From assembly GCA_034008185.1 (NCBI GenBank), contig CM067082.1:153843395-153907394 (forward strand): a stretch of DNA of 64,000 nucleotides, read 5' to 3'. The stretch's first letter is position 1; the number at the start of each line of letters is the position of its first letter. Source of the stretch: Gorsachius magnificus. Its lineage: Eukaryota > Chordata > Aves > Pelecaniformes > Ardeidae. Of this stretch, positions 33,466 through 43,583 are shown piece after piece. The notes beneath the pieces were generated by a model. It had not been told where the DNA came from, did no database searches, and saw only the letters and a program-made list of their open reading frames with translations. A program made the translations under genes and the position numbers.

Positions 33466-34386
33466 TCACTCCCCGCGGCCGGAGGCATGTCATTGAGGCC
33501 ACTGCCGGGGCTCTCATCCCTCTCTGCTTTTTCTCTTTTTGGGAGAGAGGAATGGTCACTTCCCTGAGGTGACTGTCACCCAGATGTGGGTAGGACTGTG
33601 CCTTGATATTTTGGTAATTAATGGCTGTTTCTTGAGAGAGAGACCAGAAGACTTGGGGGTGTGAGGGTGGTGTAACATGGCTCCTCCGGTCCCCAAAGCT
33701 TTGGCCAAGCTCTCCCTTGGCAAATCAGCTCTCTTGAATGTTAGCTGAGAAGGTACTCTGACTCTTCTGAAAATCCCACCCCTATGGCATCACACATACC
33801 ATGGGGCTGGTATGCCACTGCATTGCTCCGATCTCCCTCCATGGGATCTCCGTGGTGATGCAATGGCCTTAATCAAGCAGAGTCATTAAAGCTGAGAGAT
33901 TCGCACACCAAACTACGCAGGGGGTGGAGAAGATGAAGATGTTTCCACTCATGGCTATGAGTGGCTTCTACTCATGGTTACTCTGTGACTGGGGTACTTT
34001 GCTGCTGTTTTGGTTGGATTCACCATGGGGTGGTGACCTGTAGATAGCTCCCACCTGGGACTCTGCTTTTGAGGTTGGGTTTAGAGATGACTGATGGGAT
34101 GGATGGACCATCATGCTGGACCCAGCACTGGGTGGCTATTCACACAGACAAGCTCTGGGGTGGCTGTGGCAGGTACCCTAGCTCCTTTCCACCTGCAAGG
34201 CATCTACAGCAATGGGATGATGCATAAATAATGGCACTGTCCAGTTTCTCCCAACAGCATGGGGTGAATTGGCACTGCAACTGCACCGTCAGCTGGATTC
34301 CTCAGCTGCAAGCCTCATTTCTCCTGGCATATTGCTCTGGACACGACGTGAGGTCCCACTAATGCTGTTTCCCCAGAACTAAAGGT

Positions 34387-34525
34387 CATTTGCAAGCCAG
34401 GCAGACGACGTGCTTAGGGACATGGGTTAGGGGTGGGATGGCAGGGTTAGGGTAACAGTTGGACTTGATGTTCTTAAAGGGCTTTTCCATCCTAAACGAT
34501 TCTATGATTCTGTGCTTCTATGATC
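34387..34525 (+). mobile_element. CR1 LINE 3' end (copy 7)
   Basis: A very short plus-strand 3' end of the second subfamily, from GCCAGGCAGACGACGTGC to the tail CTATGATTCTGTGCTTCT. It includes only the last few ORF2 codons and the 3' UTR. Confidence 0.92.
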
Positions 34526-35340
34526 TGACACCACTCGAATTGCTTTTCTGAGGTGCAAGCGGTCCAAAAAATGAAGCAGACATTTCAGCTTTCCAAAGGC
34601 ACAACCTATCACATAGATTAAAGACTAAAGATTAACTAAAAGAGCCAGATTCCCACCCTCACAACTAAAACACTGTGTTTATTTACCTTCACATGCAGCT
34701 TCAAATGTGTCTTCCCCAACATGGGTCATCGGCACCTTACAGATTTAACCTCACTGTACATTTATGAGGAAAGAAGGTAAAAATTAGACAGCTTTTCTGG
34801 TCTTTTGATCAAGGTAGGTTATCCTTCTAAAAGAGGTTGTTGTACCTCAAACAAGCCATGAGCACCAGATGGAAGTTCCTGCATGGTGACCGCTTACAAA
34901 TTAGACTGAGCAAGTGGAAATCCACTTCTAGCCTCGACAAGGTCCGTGGGTCTCCCTGCTCTGCCCCTTGGCACTGGGAAGTGTGGAGCAGGGACTGGTC
35001 AACAGCTACCGCCTCATTGGGCTGAGGATGATGCTGTAGCACACTGCGCTAGCCTAACACAGGGGCTTAAGTTTAAATGATAATACGCAGGAGAGTCCTG
35101 AAAGAGACTTTTTATATTGGCTTTTAAGGACTTTTGTCTCTGTCTTAAAAGCACATCAGCTGTGTCTGGACTGTTAACCTAAACAAGACCAGGGCCAGAG
35201 CACGGGCTCCTGTGTTCATCCACAGCACGATCCATGGCATGTGCGTTGTCCCAGACCAATTCATTCTCCCCCAGACGGTACCCAGCGTCATTCCCAACAT
35301 GCAGGCAGGACACTGCAGTCCTGTTTGGGATAGCAAGAAG
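34526..35340. other. single-copy non-coding DNA, no gene seen
   Basis: No recognisable exon, RNA gene or repeat. Confidence 0.5.
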
Positions 35341-35400
35341 ATAGAATCATAGAATCACTTTGGTTTGAAAAGACCTTTAAGATCATCGAGTCCAACCATG
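35341..35400 (-). mobile_element. CR1 LINE, minimal 3' end (copy 8)
   Basis: Only about 60 bp: two ATAGAATC tail units followed by TTTGGTTTGAAAAGACC and ATCATCGAGTCCAACC, the 3' UTR of a fourth subfamily, also seen in the outer copy at 52696. Such tiny 3' ends come from very early stops of reverse transcription. Confidence 0.88.
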
Positions 35401-36483
35401 TGAGCTGTGTGGTGCAGAAAGCCGGCCCTGACCCATTTTATTTTCGAGTATGGATGTAGGATGCAGACTCACCTCTACGGGGGAAAATAACGCCCTCCCC
35501 AAAGCGAGTCAAGGGCATCGTTCCCCTGCAGACCTGCCTGGGCTTTGAGGGTAGATGGATATTTTGGGAACTATGAGCCAAGACAAAAATAAGCTAGAAA
35601 AACAGCTTGGGAGCCAAGCCCAGCAGAGCTCCTCAATGCCTCATTAGCCTCCTGAACGCCTTGTCCAATCTGCCCAGAAACATGCAGAAAATTTCTCCTC
35701 TGGTCTAAGAGCCGTCCACGAAACTCCTAGCAGGGACCTGCCCACTGAGGCTGGCTTTGTGCTGGGACCTGTCTCCACCACTTATGTCCTCAGTCACTGG
35801 TGCTGAGCACCACTCGCATACCTCGTGAGTGAGCTTTTGTTTGGCAGTTGTAAAAACGCAAACAAGAGCTGGAATAAGCTGATTAGGTCCACGTTGTGTT
35901 GATGCAATGAGGTGGGAGTGATGGGTCGAGCATGGCCATCTCTCTGCTGCGGTGCTGCGGGCGAGGGGTGCATCCCACCGTCCCCTCCCATGGCTGAGGA
36001 CCGGTCTCTCAGGCTGGGTGAGACCCTCCACCTCACATGCTGCTCATGGTCACCACCCAGCCCCCAAAATCTTCTGTAAGAGAGAATTCTTGAAGAGGAT
36101 GGGGGGAAAAGTCCCCATGTTTGTTTGTTCTTTCCATCTGTGTTTGGAGAGAGAGGATTTATGGAAGTCAATTCAACTCCCTGTCTTGCCTCGGCTGATA
36201 TATTTCTCCCCATTCTCACTTCAGCGCCATCAAGAAGGAGTTCAGACAAGTGCTTGGGGCTGATGCTAAGCCCTGGGACATGGAGGGAGGCACACTGGGA
36301 ACAGGAAAGCAGTGCTTGGAGCATGCAATGCCGCATTAAGGGCCGCCTCTCCTGCAGCTCTTCCCGTAGGGAGACATCAGCACGCTTAAGTCCACCTCTG
36401 CCTTACAGAGAGGGAGGTGGAGGTCCAGGCACAGCCGGTGGGAGAGGCAGGGGTGGAAATCAGGTCCCCTGCAGGCACCAGCC

Positions 36484-36567
36484 CCGGGGATGCACAGCCC
36501 CGGCGCGCTTGCAACGCTCGCCGACTCGGCACAGCTGCTCCCCTCATCTGCGCGCATTGAGAGCGGC
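36484..36567. promoter_or_regulatory. small CpG-rich patch
   Basis: About eleven CpG sites in 84 bp (for example CCCCGGCGCGCTTG and CTCGCCGACTCGG), far above the flanks. It is too short to meet usual CpG-island length rules. It might mark an unmethylated regulatory site, or be chance. Confidence 0.3.
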
Positions 36568-37324
36568 TCCATTCAGCAGCACCGCTTCCTGGAGCTTGAA
36601 AGGGCTGCTGATTATTTTTAATGAGCCTTTGCCTTGCTGGAGGTTTGTTTCACACTGATTGCGTGGGCAGTGCTGTAGCCTCATCCCACCAGGCAGGTTT
36701 GCTCGCCCTGCACCCCCCGGCATTGCTCAGCACTGATGGGGAGGTGGGGGGGGGAACCCAACAGGTTTGGGGAGCAAACAGGCGGGTTATGGAGTGATCA
36801 CTGCTGTACCCCACTTGAGGATGGAGGTGTACGGGACCCTGACAGGAATGCAGGGTCCCAAAATGAAGGAAGGCATTTGCACCCTCCAGCCTCACTCTTG
36901 GAGAGGGTTTGACCTCCACAATGTTTGCACAGCATCCAGGGCATGGCATGATGCCCACCCGGCTCAGACCTCCTCCTCCCACCTAGCAGCAAGGTTAGGC
37001 TATTTGGGAGGTTCCTCCCTTGCCCGTAGCCTTCCCACATGCCTGCCCCCAAGAGCCCAAGCCACGATCCAGCTCATCCCAATGCATTGCAGATGATTCA
37101 CATCCTAAGAGTGCCCATAGCTCTCCATCAGCTCCAAAGGGAGCCCAGGATGGGGAGCTGAGCTGTCTTTGGATGCTGGATCAGGCCCTTTATACTCCGG
37201 AAAACTGAGTAGCATCCTGGGCTTGCACAAATTAAACTGATGTGATAGAGGGTGATCTTGCCGTGATAGCAGTGCAAGGTGCAGCACTTCGGGCTGTCAC
37301 TGGAAACCCACCAGTTCTGCTGAA

Positions 37325-37515
37325 CGTGGGGCTGCTCCACGCAGTAACTGCCTCATTCATTAGTCCGTGTAATCCGACGGGATATACCCTGTTGAAACCT
37401 GCTACCCAGCTTTATTTTTTCATGTTGCTCTTGCTGCAATTCTTTTTTTCCCCCGAGAAATTATTTAAACAGATGGCTGAGCTTGATATTAATATACTTA
37501 TTTCAACATTTGCAT
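37325..37515. promoter_or_regulatory. candidate conserved non-coding island
   Basis: Motifs include CCTCATTCATTAGTCC, GAAATTATTTAAACAG, and TGATATTAATATACTT followed by CATTTGCATAGAGC (octamer-like). No repeat family is recognisable. Function is inferred from motif clustering. Confidence 0.25.
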
Positions 37516-40500
37516 AGAGCATCTGTTAGGGAAAAAAAAAAAAAAGAAGTTTTGCAGGTTTAAAAAAATAAATTTTTTTTCATCTTTGACTTGAATTCCA
37601 AGAATCTGAGAAGACGACTACCTCTTCCAAGAATGTATAAAAGCTTCATTTATATACCAGTAGGATGCCACTCCACTGAAATGTCACTCACTGGCAGATG
37701 ACTTGGAAGGGGAGAGGGAAATGAATGTGTACATTACAGAACTGATCAAGTCTAGACCAAAAAAAAAAGGGGAAACTTTTAAAAGTAAGCTCCCGACCTA
37801 GTCTTTCTGCTGTTATTTGGGTCAGCCAAATAGTTTAGAGCCAAGTTGTCTCATTTTCCTCCTTAAATAATTCCTCATTTATTTAGCTGTTCTGCCGGCA
37901 TGTGGTGGTTGTCTCCTGGCCATGTCCTGAGTTCACAGTGGGCTGAGCCCCCTCTTCCCCTCTGCTCCTTCTCCCTTCTGCCTTCCCTGGAAAGGAAAGC
38001 AGGGGGCACAGCCCAGGTGGGACCACCAATGCATCCCTCCCATCCTTGGCTTGGCTGTTTAGAGGGCCGGGATCTCAAGGTACACGTGGTGTGTCCTCAA
38101 AGGGTGAAGGTCTAGGTGAAGCTGTTGAGAAGTCGCATCTTTTTCTCTTAGAAGAGATCTGACAGTATTTCTGCATCCCAGATACCTTTCTTCCCCAGTA
38201 AAACACTCTCCTACAATAATTTTGGATTACTATTTTTTGGACTAGCCCTCAGAGGGGCCACAATAAAAATAAAACTTCATGAAGACCCATGTGGTTGATC
38301 ACTACTCATTAACAAGGGGTCATTCCCTTCTGTCCAAACTCTCCAGGTCAGCTCCTGGTTAAACACACAGGGCTGTGCTCTTCTTCTACCCAAAGGACTT
38401 GTTTGATGCTAAGTTACTTAATTTCTCCCTTTTATGACAGTATCGAGCAAAGCAGAGTAGTAAACATCTTTCTGATGTTTTCTGCATGGGGTCTGGTTTG
38501 ATGAATGATGTCTGCCCACCACTGAAAGCTGTAGGCCAAAGTAAGCTCTCAATCCATACCTGCATTTGTGTAATTGCTTCCCCAACAGGATTTCCCTCTA
38601 GTTTAATGCTGTATGTTTTGAAGAAGGTGGTTATTTGTGCCTTCAGTTTTTATTTTGTCTGCTCCCCTCAAGTAGCACGGAGGATGCGGTCAAGGCAACC
38701 AGTCCCCACTCCTTGACTCATATGATGGAGACTCTGATCTCAGCTGTAATGGAGCCACCCAACCTACTGCAGCGTTGATTCAGAGCAGTACCTTTGGGCT
38801 GGAGTCGTTCTGGATTCGGGGTTTCATGTTGCAAGGGCAACGTATCTCAGGCTGGTTTCCCCTTGGTTTTTTACATCACAGTATCCAGAGGCACAATGGT
38901 CTAGGGTATTACAGGCAAGAGGCAGTATTATAAATCATAGCACATACATGCTTTAATTATTTTGTCAAAATGATTTATAAGCTCTAATTTACTAGAAAGT
39001 ACTGGGCTGTACCTGTGGACCAGTCTTTTCTGGTCCTTACCTGTGTTAGCTCTGAGGACCTGCTCCTCACCTTTTCCTCCCACATTTGTGCTCAGGGCAC
39101 GGCATTTTTTTGAGTCAAGCAGCCCCTTAGCTTGACAGCAACTATGGAACAGACCCGAGACTACACAGATATTTTCCAGCCGGAGCCAACATGACACACG
39201 CAGCCCCTGCCACCCCCCTGCCACGCACCAGCCACCCACCCCACATCCCCAGCCCAGGGTAACTCAGTTTATCCCATAACAAACTTTTCTGGCAGGGTGT
39301 CAGCTCAGCCAGCGTAATAAAAATTTACAGACATAGCAGAGGCAATGCCAGAAATACCTGGCATAAATAACCGCATCCTAGCACACAGGTAATGTGGTTG
39401 TGATTTAGGTCCCTTGCAGTGAGGGAGGAGGGGGAAGAAGGGATGCTGCTTTTTGAACATTTTTCCCGTGTTTTCACTTTTTAGTGACCTACTTAGCCCA
39501 TTGCTGAAGGGTGTAATTTATGGCTCTGAAAACTGGGGGGTTTGCAGCCCCCACGCTTTGGCTCCGGCTGGTTTATTCACTGGGCTCATTCCTCGCAGTT
39601 TTGCATGACAGAGCAAGGGCTGAGTGCAATGAGTGGTATGCAGATAATAACAGGGGAGGAAGGCTTTCCCTCAAAGTCCAAGCACTGGTGGCAGAATGAA
39701 GGGGAGGGAGGGTGGAGGGGAACATGCTTGGGGGAGGCTCGGGAGAAGCTGTGAAATGCCTCTGGAGCTCGTGGTGGGAGATACACAGAAAAAGCGATGT
39801 TGGAGATGGAAACCAAGGGCTGGATGCACCCCTGCAGGCTCTGAGGGGCAGGGAAATCGCATCCTCCTGCACGGGGATGGTGGGGTCAGAGGGGGTGCTG
39901 GTCACACACAGGGGTGTCCCATCTTCCAACCTCTCCGTGCAGCCCCTGGCTGCTGAGACTGAACCCTGGGCACATCTGTAAGTGGGCACAGGCATCCTGC
40001 TCCCCTCTTGCACAGTGAGGGCTTTGCTCTGGGCTTGCACTGGCCTTCCACACTCCGGCTTCAAACCCTGGGAAGTGAAGGAGCCTGCAGGGAAGCTGAA
40101 TGCTGCACGTGAAAAGGCAAGAAGGCACCCCTACTGCTTCCTTCGCGGCCGGAATTTTTGAGGTGCAGAGTGAAGACGTGCCCCTTTCCCTTCCCTTTGG
40201 AGGGGGGAAGCTGGGGGGAGCGGGGAGGAGGAGCTCCTGCCTGCTCCGCTCCTCGGCGCTGAGCTGCCTTCCCTGCAGGATCCAGCGCTATATTTAGATG
40301 AGAGGTAACGTGAGGGAGGGTTGACATGGCAGAGGACTTGTTTCATCCTGGCCAGGATTTCCAGCTGGGAGCAGAGCAGTGAAGCCTTGGGACCAGTTAT
40401 CTCCCTGCAGAGGGACCTGGAGGAGGCTCCTGCCTGTGTCCGGAGGCTGGAGCTGTGGTCCAGCGCCTCGGCGCCTTTCCAACCTGACGGGATCCAGGTT

Positions 40501-40814
40501 TTGTCAGCAATACTGGGGCCAGAGCTGGGTCACAGCCCTCGGCTCTGAGCTAAAGGACGAGGTTAGAGGCCCTGTATTTCTCACCCCAGCTCCACCACAG
40601 ACACCATTTAACAGCGCTAGAAAATGCTGAGTTGTGGATTCCCTTTATGCCCGTGGTAAATCCTTGGGGAAAGTCCGAGCCAGGTTGTGGAGAGGCATTC
40701 ATGCCCATTCCTGGTCCTGATCTCCATATGCCCACTCAGAAAATAAAACCATGCAGTTTTGCCACCCTCCTGCTTTTCTTGAGAGTCTGGCTCCAGAAAT
40801 GTGCTCCCTTGCTC

Positions 40815-40975
40815 CGGCCATTTCCATAATTAAAGCAATAAGCAGTGGATGTGATTTAAATCAAGCCTGAGCTCTTGAAAAGCCACCTGTGGTGTTAAAA
40901 GCAAGTCAATAAAGTGTGTTAATAGAAGCGTTAACATTTCAGCAGCGTACAGGCAGCATTAATTATGACATTCCC
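40815..40975. promoter_or_regulatory. candidate conserved non-coding island
   Basis: Contains TTCCATAATTAAAGC, GATTTAAATC, an E-box CACCTG (40884-40889) overlapping a RUNX-type TGTGGT (40888-40893), and CAGCATTAATTATGAC. A compact mixture of homeodomain, E-box and RUNX motifs in otherwise plain DNA is enhancer-like. Confidence 0.28.
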
Positions 40976-41652
40976 CATCAGGCAGGTTGTTCCAGTGTCC
41001 CTGGAGGAACAGGCAGTGGTGACGGGTTTGGGTCTGAGCATTGGGCTTGGCAGCAGCACAGGTCATGAGGGGAACACTGTCAGGCTGGGCAGGCAGAAAG
41101 CACGGGAGACGCAGTCCGATTTGCTAATTAGACCCCTTAAATACAGGTTGGTATTTCACCCCGGGTCCTAGAGCCACCAGCTGTCTGCTATTCTAGCTCC
41201 TTCAACTGGGATTTAAACACATCTTCTGCACACAGACAAGGGCTGGCTTGAAATCACCCCAGGACAGGGGAGTGCGATAAAGCATCCTTCTGGGCATCGG
41301 TACCATCAGCCTGGGGAGCAATCGCTGCAGGTTGTTTGCGGCTTTTGCCATCTGTCCCATCGGTTGTCTGTCCTGCTGTAGGCTCCCAGCTCTTTGGCAC
41401 AACCATGCATCTGGCCCTTTGATCATGAGGATGACTACAAGTTATTAATTCAATTTATCTCCTCCTTGGCAGTTGGAGGTCCTCTCTGACAGGCATGAGA
41501 CATTAAAAGTCCCGGAAGAGGTATTCCACCAACAGAATGAACGCAGGACCCTCCACCATTAGCCCCTGTTTTCCCAGGGCTGGTGCTTTGGATACTTGGG
41601 AACAATTTGGACCCATCCTGGCTCCAGAAGCAGTGAAGCTACAGATGTGTTA

Positions 41653-41987
41653 AGATCATAGAATCATAGAATCGATTAGGTTGGAAAAGCCCTTCCGTTC
41701 CCCTAACCCTGCCATCCCACCACTAAACCCTGTCCCTAAGCACCTCGTCTGCCTGGGTTTTAAATACCTCCAGGGATGGGGACTCCACCACTTCCCTGGG
41801 CAGCCCCTTCCAGTGCTTGACAACCCTTCCAGTGAAGAAATTTTTCCTGATGTCCAACCTAAACCTGTCATGGCGCAACTTGAATCCATTTCCTCTTGTC
41901 CTATTGCCCGTTACCTAGGAGCAGAGACCGACCCCCACCTCGCTACCCCCTCCTTTCAGGCAGTTGTAGAGGACGATAAGGTGCTGG
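41653..41987 (-). mobile_element. CR1 LINE, 5'-truncated (copy 9)
   Basis: A minus-strand copy of the second subfamily. Its tail is ATCATAGAATCATAGAATC at 41653. The minus strand encodes the ORF2 end, with [20 protein letters not shown]. It runs to the complement of CAGGCAGTTGTAGAGGACG at about 41987. Confidence 0.93.
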
Positions 41988-42289
41988 GCCCAACTCTGCC
42001 CTGGGATGTTGCAAGTACCTTTGCTCACTTACAGACTTATTTTACGCAAAGACTGGAGAGCTCAGTCCATGAGCAGTTTGACATCGATATTGTCCTAAGT
42101 GGAAAGCAGAGGAAAATGGAAACGGGAGAATTTTACATTCGCAAGTGCCAAAATATTAAAACAAAATATTTTTTTCCTCATTTTACTGTCTGGAAAAGGG
42201 CTGCAAAATGGTTTGCTCTTCCAGACTGTTGTGAAGTGTCTGCTCACGCGTGCACAGGGGCAGGCTCCAAGGAGAAACAATGACACCAG

Positions 42290-42490
42290 CACCTCCTCAG
42301 AAAAGCGCTGAATGAGCAAATTGCTTGGCACATGCTTAATACTAAGCATGTGCTTAAATCCATCCCTCAACAGCACAGATTTTAAACATGGTGGGGAATC
42401 CACCCTGGAGCCAGCCAGTAGCTGATACTCCAGAGCCGTCAGCTGGGACTTAAAATGTGTCCTCAAGTGCTCTGTAAGGCTGGGGCCAAA
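42290..42490. repeat. old palindromic interspersed repeat (unnamed)
   Basis: Two motif blocks face each other. The left holds AAGCGCTGAATGAGC and a perfect hairpin; the right holds TGGGACTTAAAATG, CTCAAGTGCTCTGTAAGG and CTGGGGCC. The right block resembles, from memory, an old sauropsid repeat in which TGGGACTTAAGCATGTGCTT is followed by AAGTGCTTTGCTGAATCGGG. Partial matching of the two blocks in reverse suggests worn terminal inverted repeats, as in a non-autonomous DNA transposon. The family name is not known to me. Confidence 0.4.
42328..42353. repeat. perfect 11-bp inverted repeat, 4-base loop
   Basis: GCACATGCTTA and its exact complement TAAGCATGTGC are separated by ATAC. It can form a hairpin in DNA or RNA. 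It lies in the left block of the proposed old palindromic repeat. Confidence 0.9.
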
Positions 42491-42884
42491 GTCCCACTGA
42501 GTCAGCTGAGTCTCTGCCTCTCCATTTAAAATTAAATTCCATTTTTACAGTAGGAAAAAAGTGCTCACGATCATTTGATTAGAGCTTTTTCAGGTTTTTT
42601 GACCAGCATGGGACAGAGGACGTGTTCAGTCTCCCGTTAAACATCCTCTGACGGCTTCTAGAAGTCAAATGCTTGCCCTAAAAAAATGTGTTACATTAGA
42701 TTTCCCTCTCTTCTGTGCTTGCTGCTTCATGGTTTTGCCTTCTCCAAGTGAGCCCTTGGTGTGTATGGAGGAGAGAGGAGAGTTTCTGCCTGCACTGCCC
42801 TGTATAGTGTGTGTTTTACACGGCACAGACCCTGTTTCTGCAGAGCTTTAAGGGAGGTGGTATCCGTACCCCCCAGTACACAAG
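42491..42884. other. single-copy non-coding DNA, no gene seen
   Basis: No recognisable exon, RNA gene or named repeat. Confidence 0.5.
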
Positions 42885-43000
42885 GAGAAAAAAAGGTAAA
42901 GAATTTGAGTGGGTAGACCAAGGGCATGCAACAAGTTGGCAGCACAGCTGGAAACTGGGATACTTTCACCCTGGCTCCTTGGACTGTGCCCTCCTAATAC
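42885..43000 (-). repeat. MIR-type SINE fragment
   Basis: The plus strand holds, in order, AAAGAATTTGAGTGG, GGGCATGCAACAAGTTGG, CAGCACAGCTGGAAACTGGG and CCTGGCTCCTTGGACTG. This is the order of a reversed MIR core (aggtcacacagcaag, ggcagagctggga, caggtctcctgactc). It is worn. Confidence 0.6.
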
Positions 43001-43204
43001 AAACTTGCAGGTATTTAGCTATAAGGATGAAACTATTCTCTTAGGGCATCAACCAAAATGGCAGTGTCCGACCTGACTTTTGCCAAATGAATATGTGGTT
43101 GAGATATTCACACACAGGAACCTGGGAGAGCCTGGGGGTCCTGGAGAGCAGCTGGTGGTAGAGGCAAGAGGGTGATCCTGGAAGCATCCCAGCAGGACTT
43201 CAGC

Positions 43205-43583
43205 CTTGAGGGGTTCTCATCCCCATCATCAAAAGGAGGCTCAGAGGGGATCTCATCATCAGGTACCAGTATTTAAAGGGTGGCTACAAAGAAGATGGAG
43301 ACTCCCTTTTCACAAGGAGTCACATGGAAAAGATGAGGGGGAATGGGTACAAGTTAATCCTGAGAAGATTCCGATTGGACATGAGAGGGAAATTTTTCAC
43401 AATGAGAACAGTCAACCACTGGAATAATCTCCCCAGGGGAGGGGTTGACTCCACCACATGGGACACTTTCAAGACTCAGCTGAACAGGGTGCTGGGCCAT
43501 CTTGTTTAGATGGTGCTTTTGCCCAGAAAGGTTGGACCAGATGATCCTTGTGGTCCCTTCCAACCTGGTATTCTATGATTCTA
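43205..43583 (+). mobile_element. CR1 LINE, 5'-truncated (copy 10)
   Basis: A plus-strand copy of a separate subfamily, with 3' UTR motif GGTTGGACCAGATGATCC and TTGTGGTCCCTTCCAACC. It has only one and a half tail units (ATTCTATGATTCTACAAC). More divergence from the other copies suggests greater age. The 5' limit is approximate. Confidence 0.9.
43229..43509 (+). pseudogene. CR1 ORF2 extreme C-terminus
   Basis: Coding similarity begins near [10 protein letters not shown], continues in YLKGGYKEDGDSLFTRS, and then in RRFRLDMRGKFFTMRTVNHW, NNLPRGGVDS and NRVLGHLV before the stop at 43507-43509. The upstream part is in another frame from the last 61 codons or is interrupted. Only the non-catalytic end is present. 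Confidence 0.8.

Larger units (their letters stand above)
27986..34386. other. 6.4 kb without gene
   Basis: The longest repeat-poor stretch so far. No exon is recognisable. The 206-codon frame at 31174-31794 and other long frames at 29998-30468 have no known domain and sit in GC-rich DNA with overlapping frames on both strands. Islands at 28550-28840 and 31005-31110 hold homeodomain-like cores. A (ATTCA)n run lies at 29094-29111, and a G-rich block at 33439-33465. Confidence 0.5.
35401..41652. other. 6.25 kb without gene
   Basis: No recognisable exon or RNA gene. Long frames at 35794-36336 (minus) and 36125-36658 (plus) overlap and have no known domain. A CpG-rich patch lies at 36484-36567. 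AT-rich islands at 37325-37515 and 40815-40975 are listed as possible regulatory DNA. G-rich strings occur at 36736-36757 and 40199-40230. Confidence 0.5.

Noticed and set aside
40199..40230. Second G-quadruplex
   Set aside because: Only three G-runs of four or more with suitable loops; the fourth would need two-base runs.
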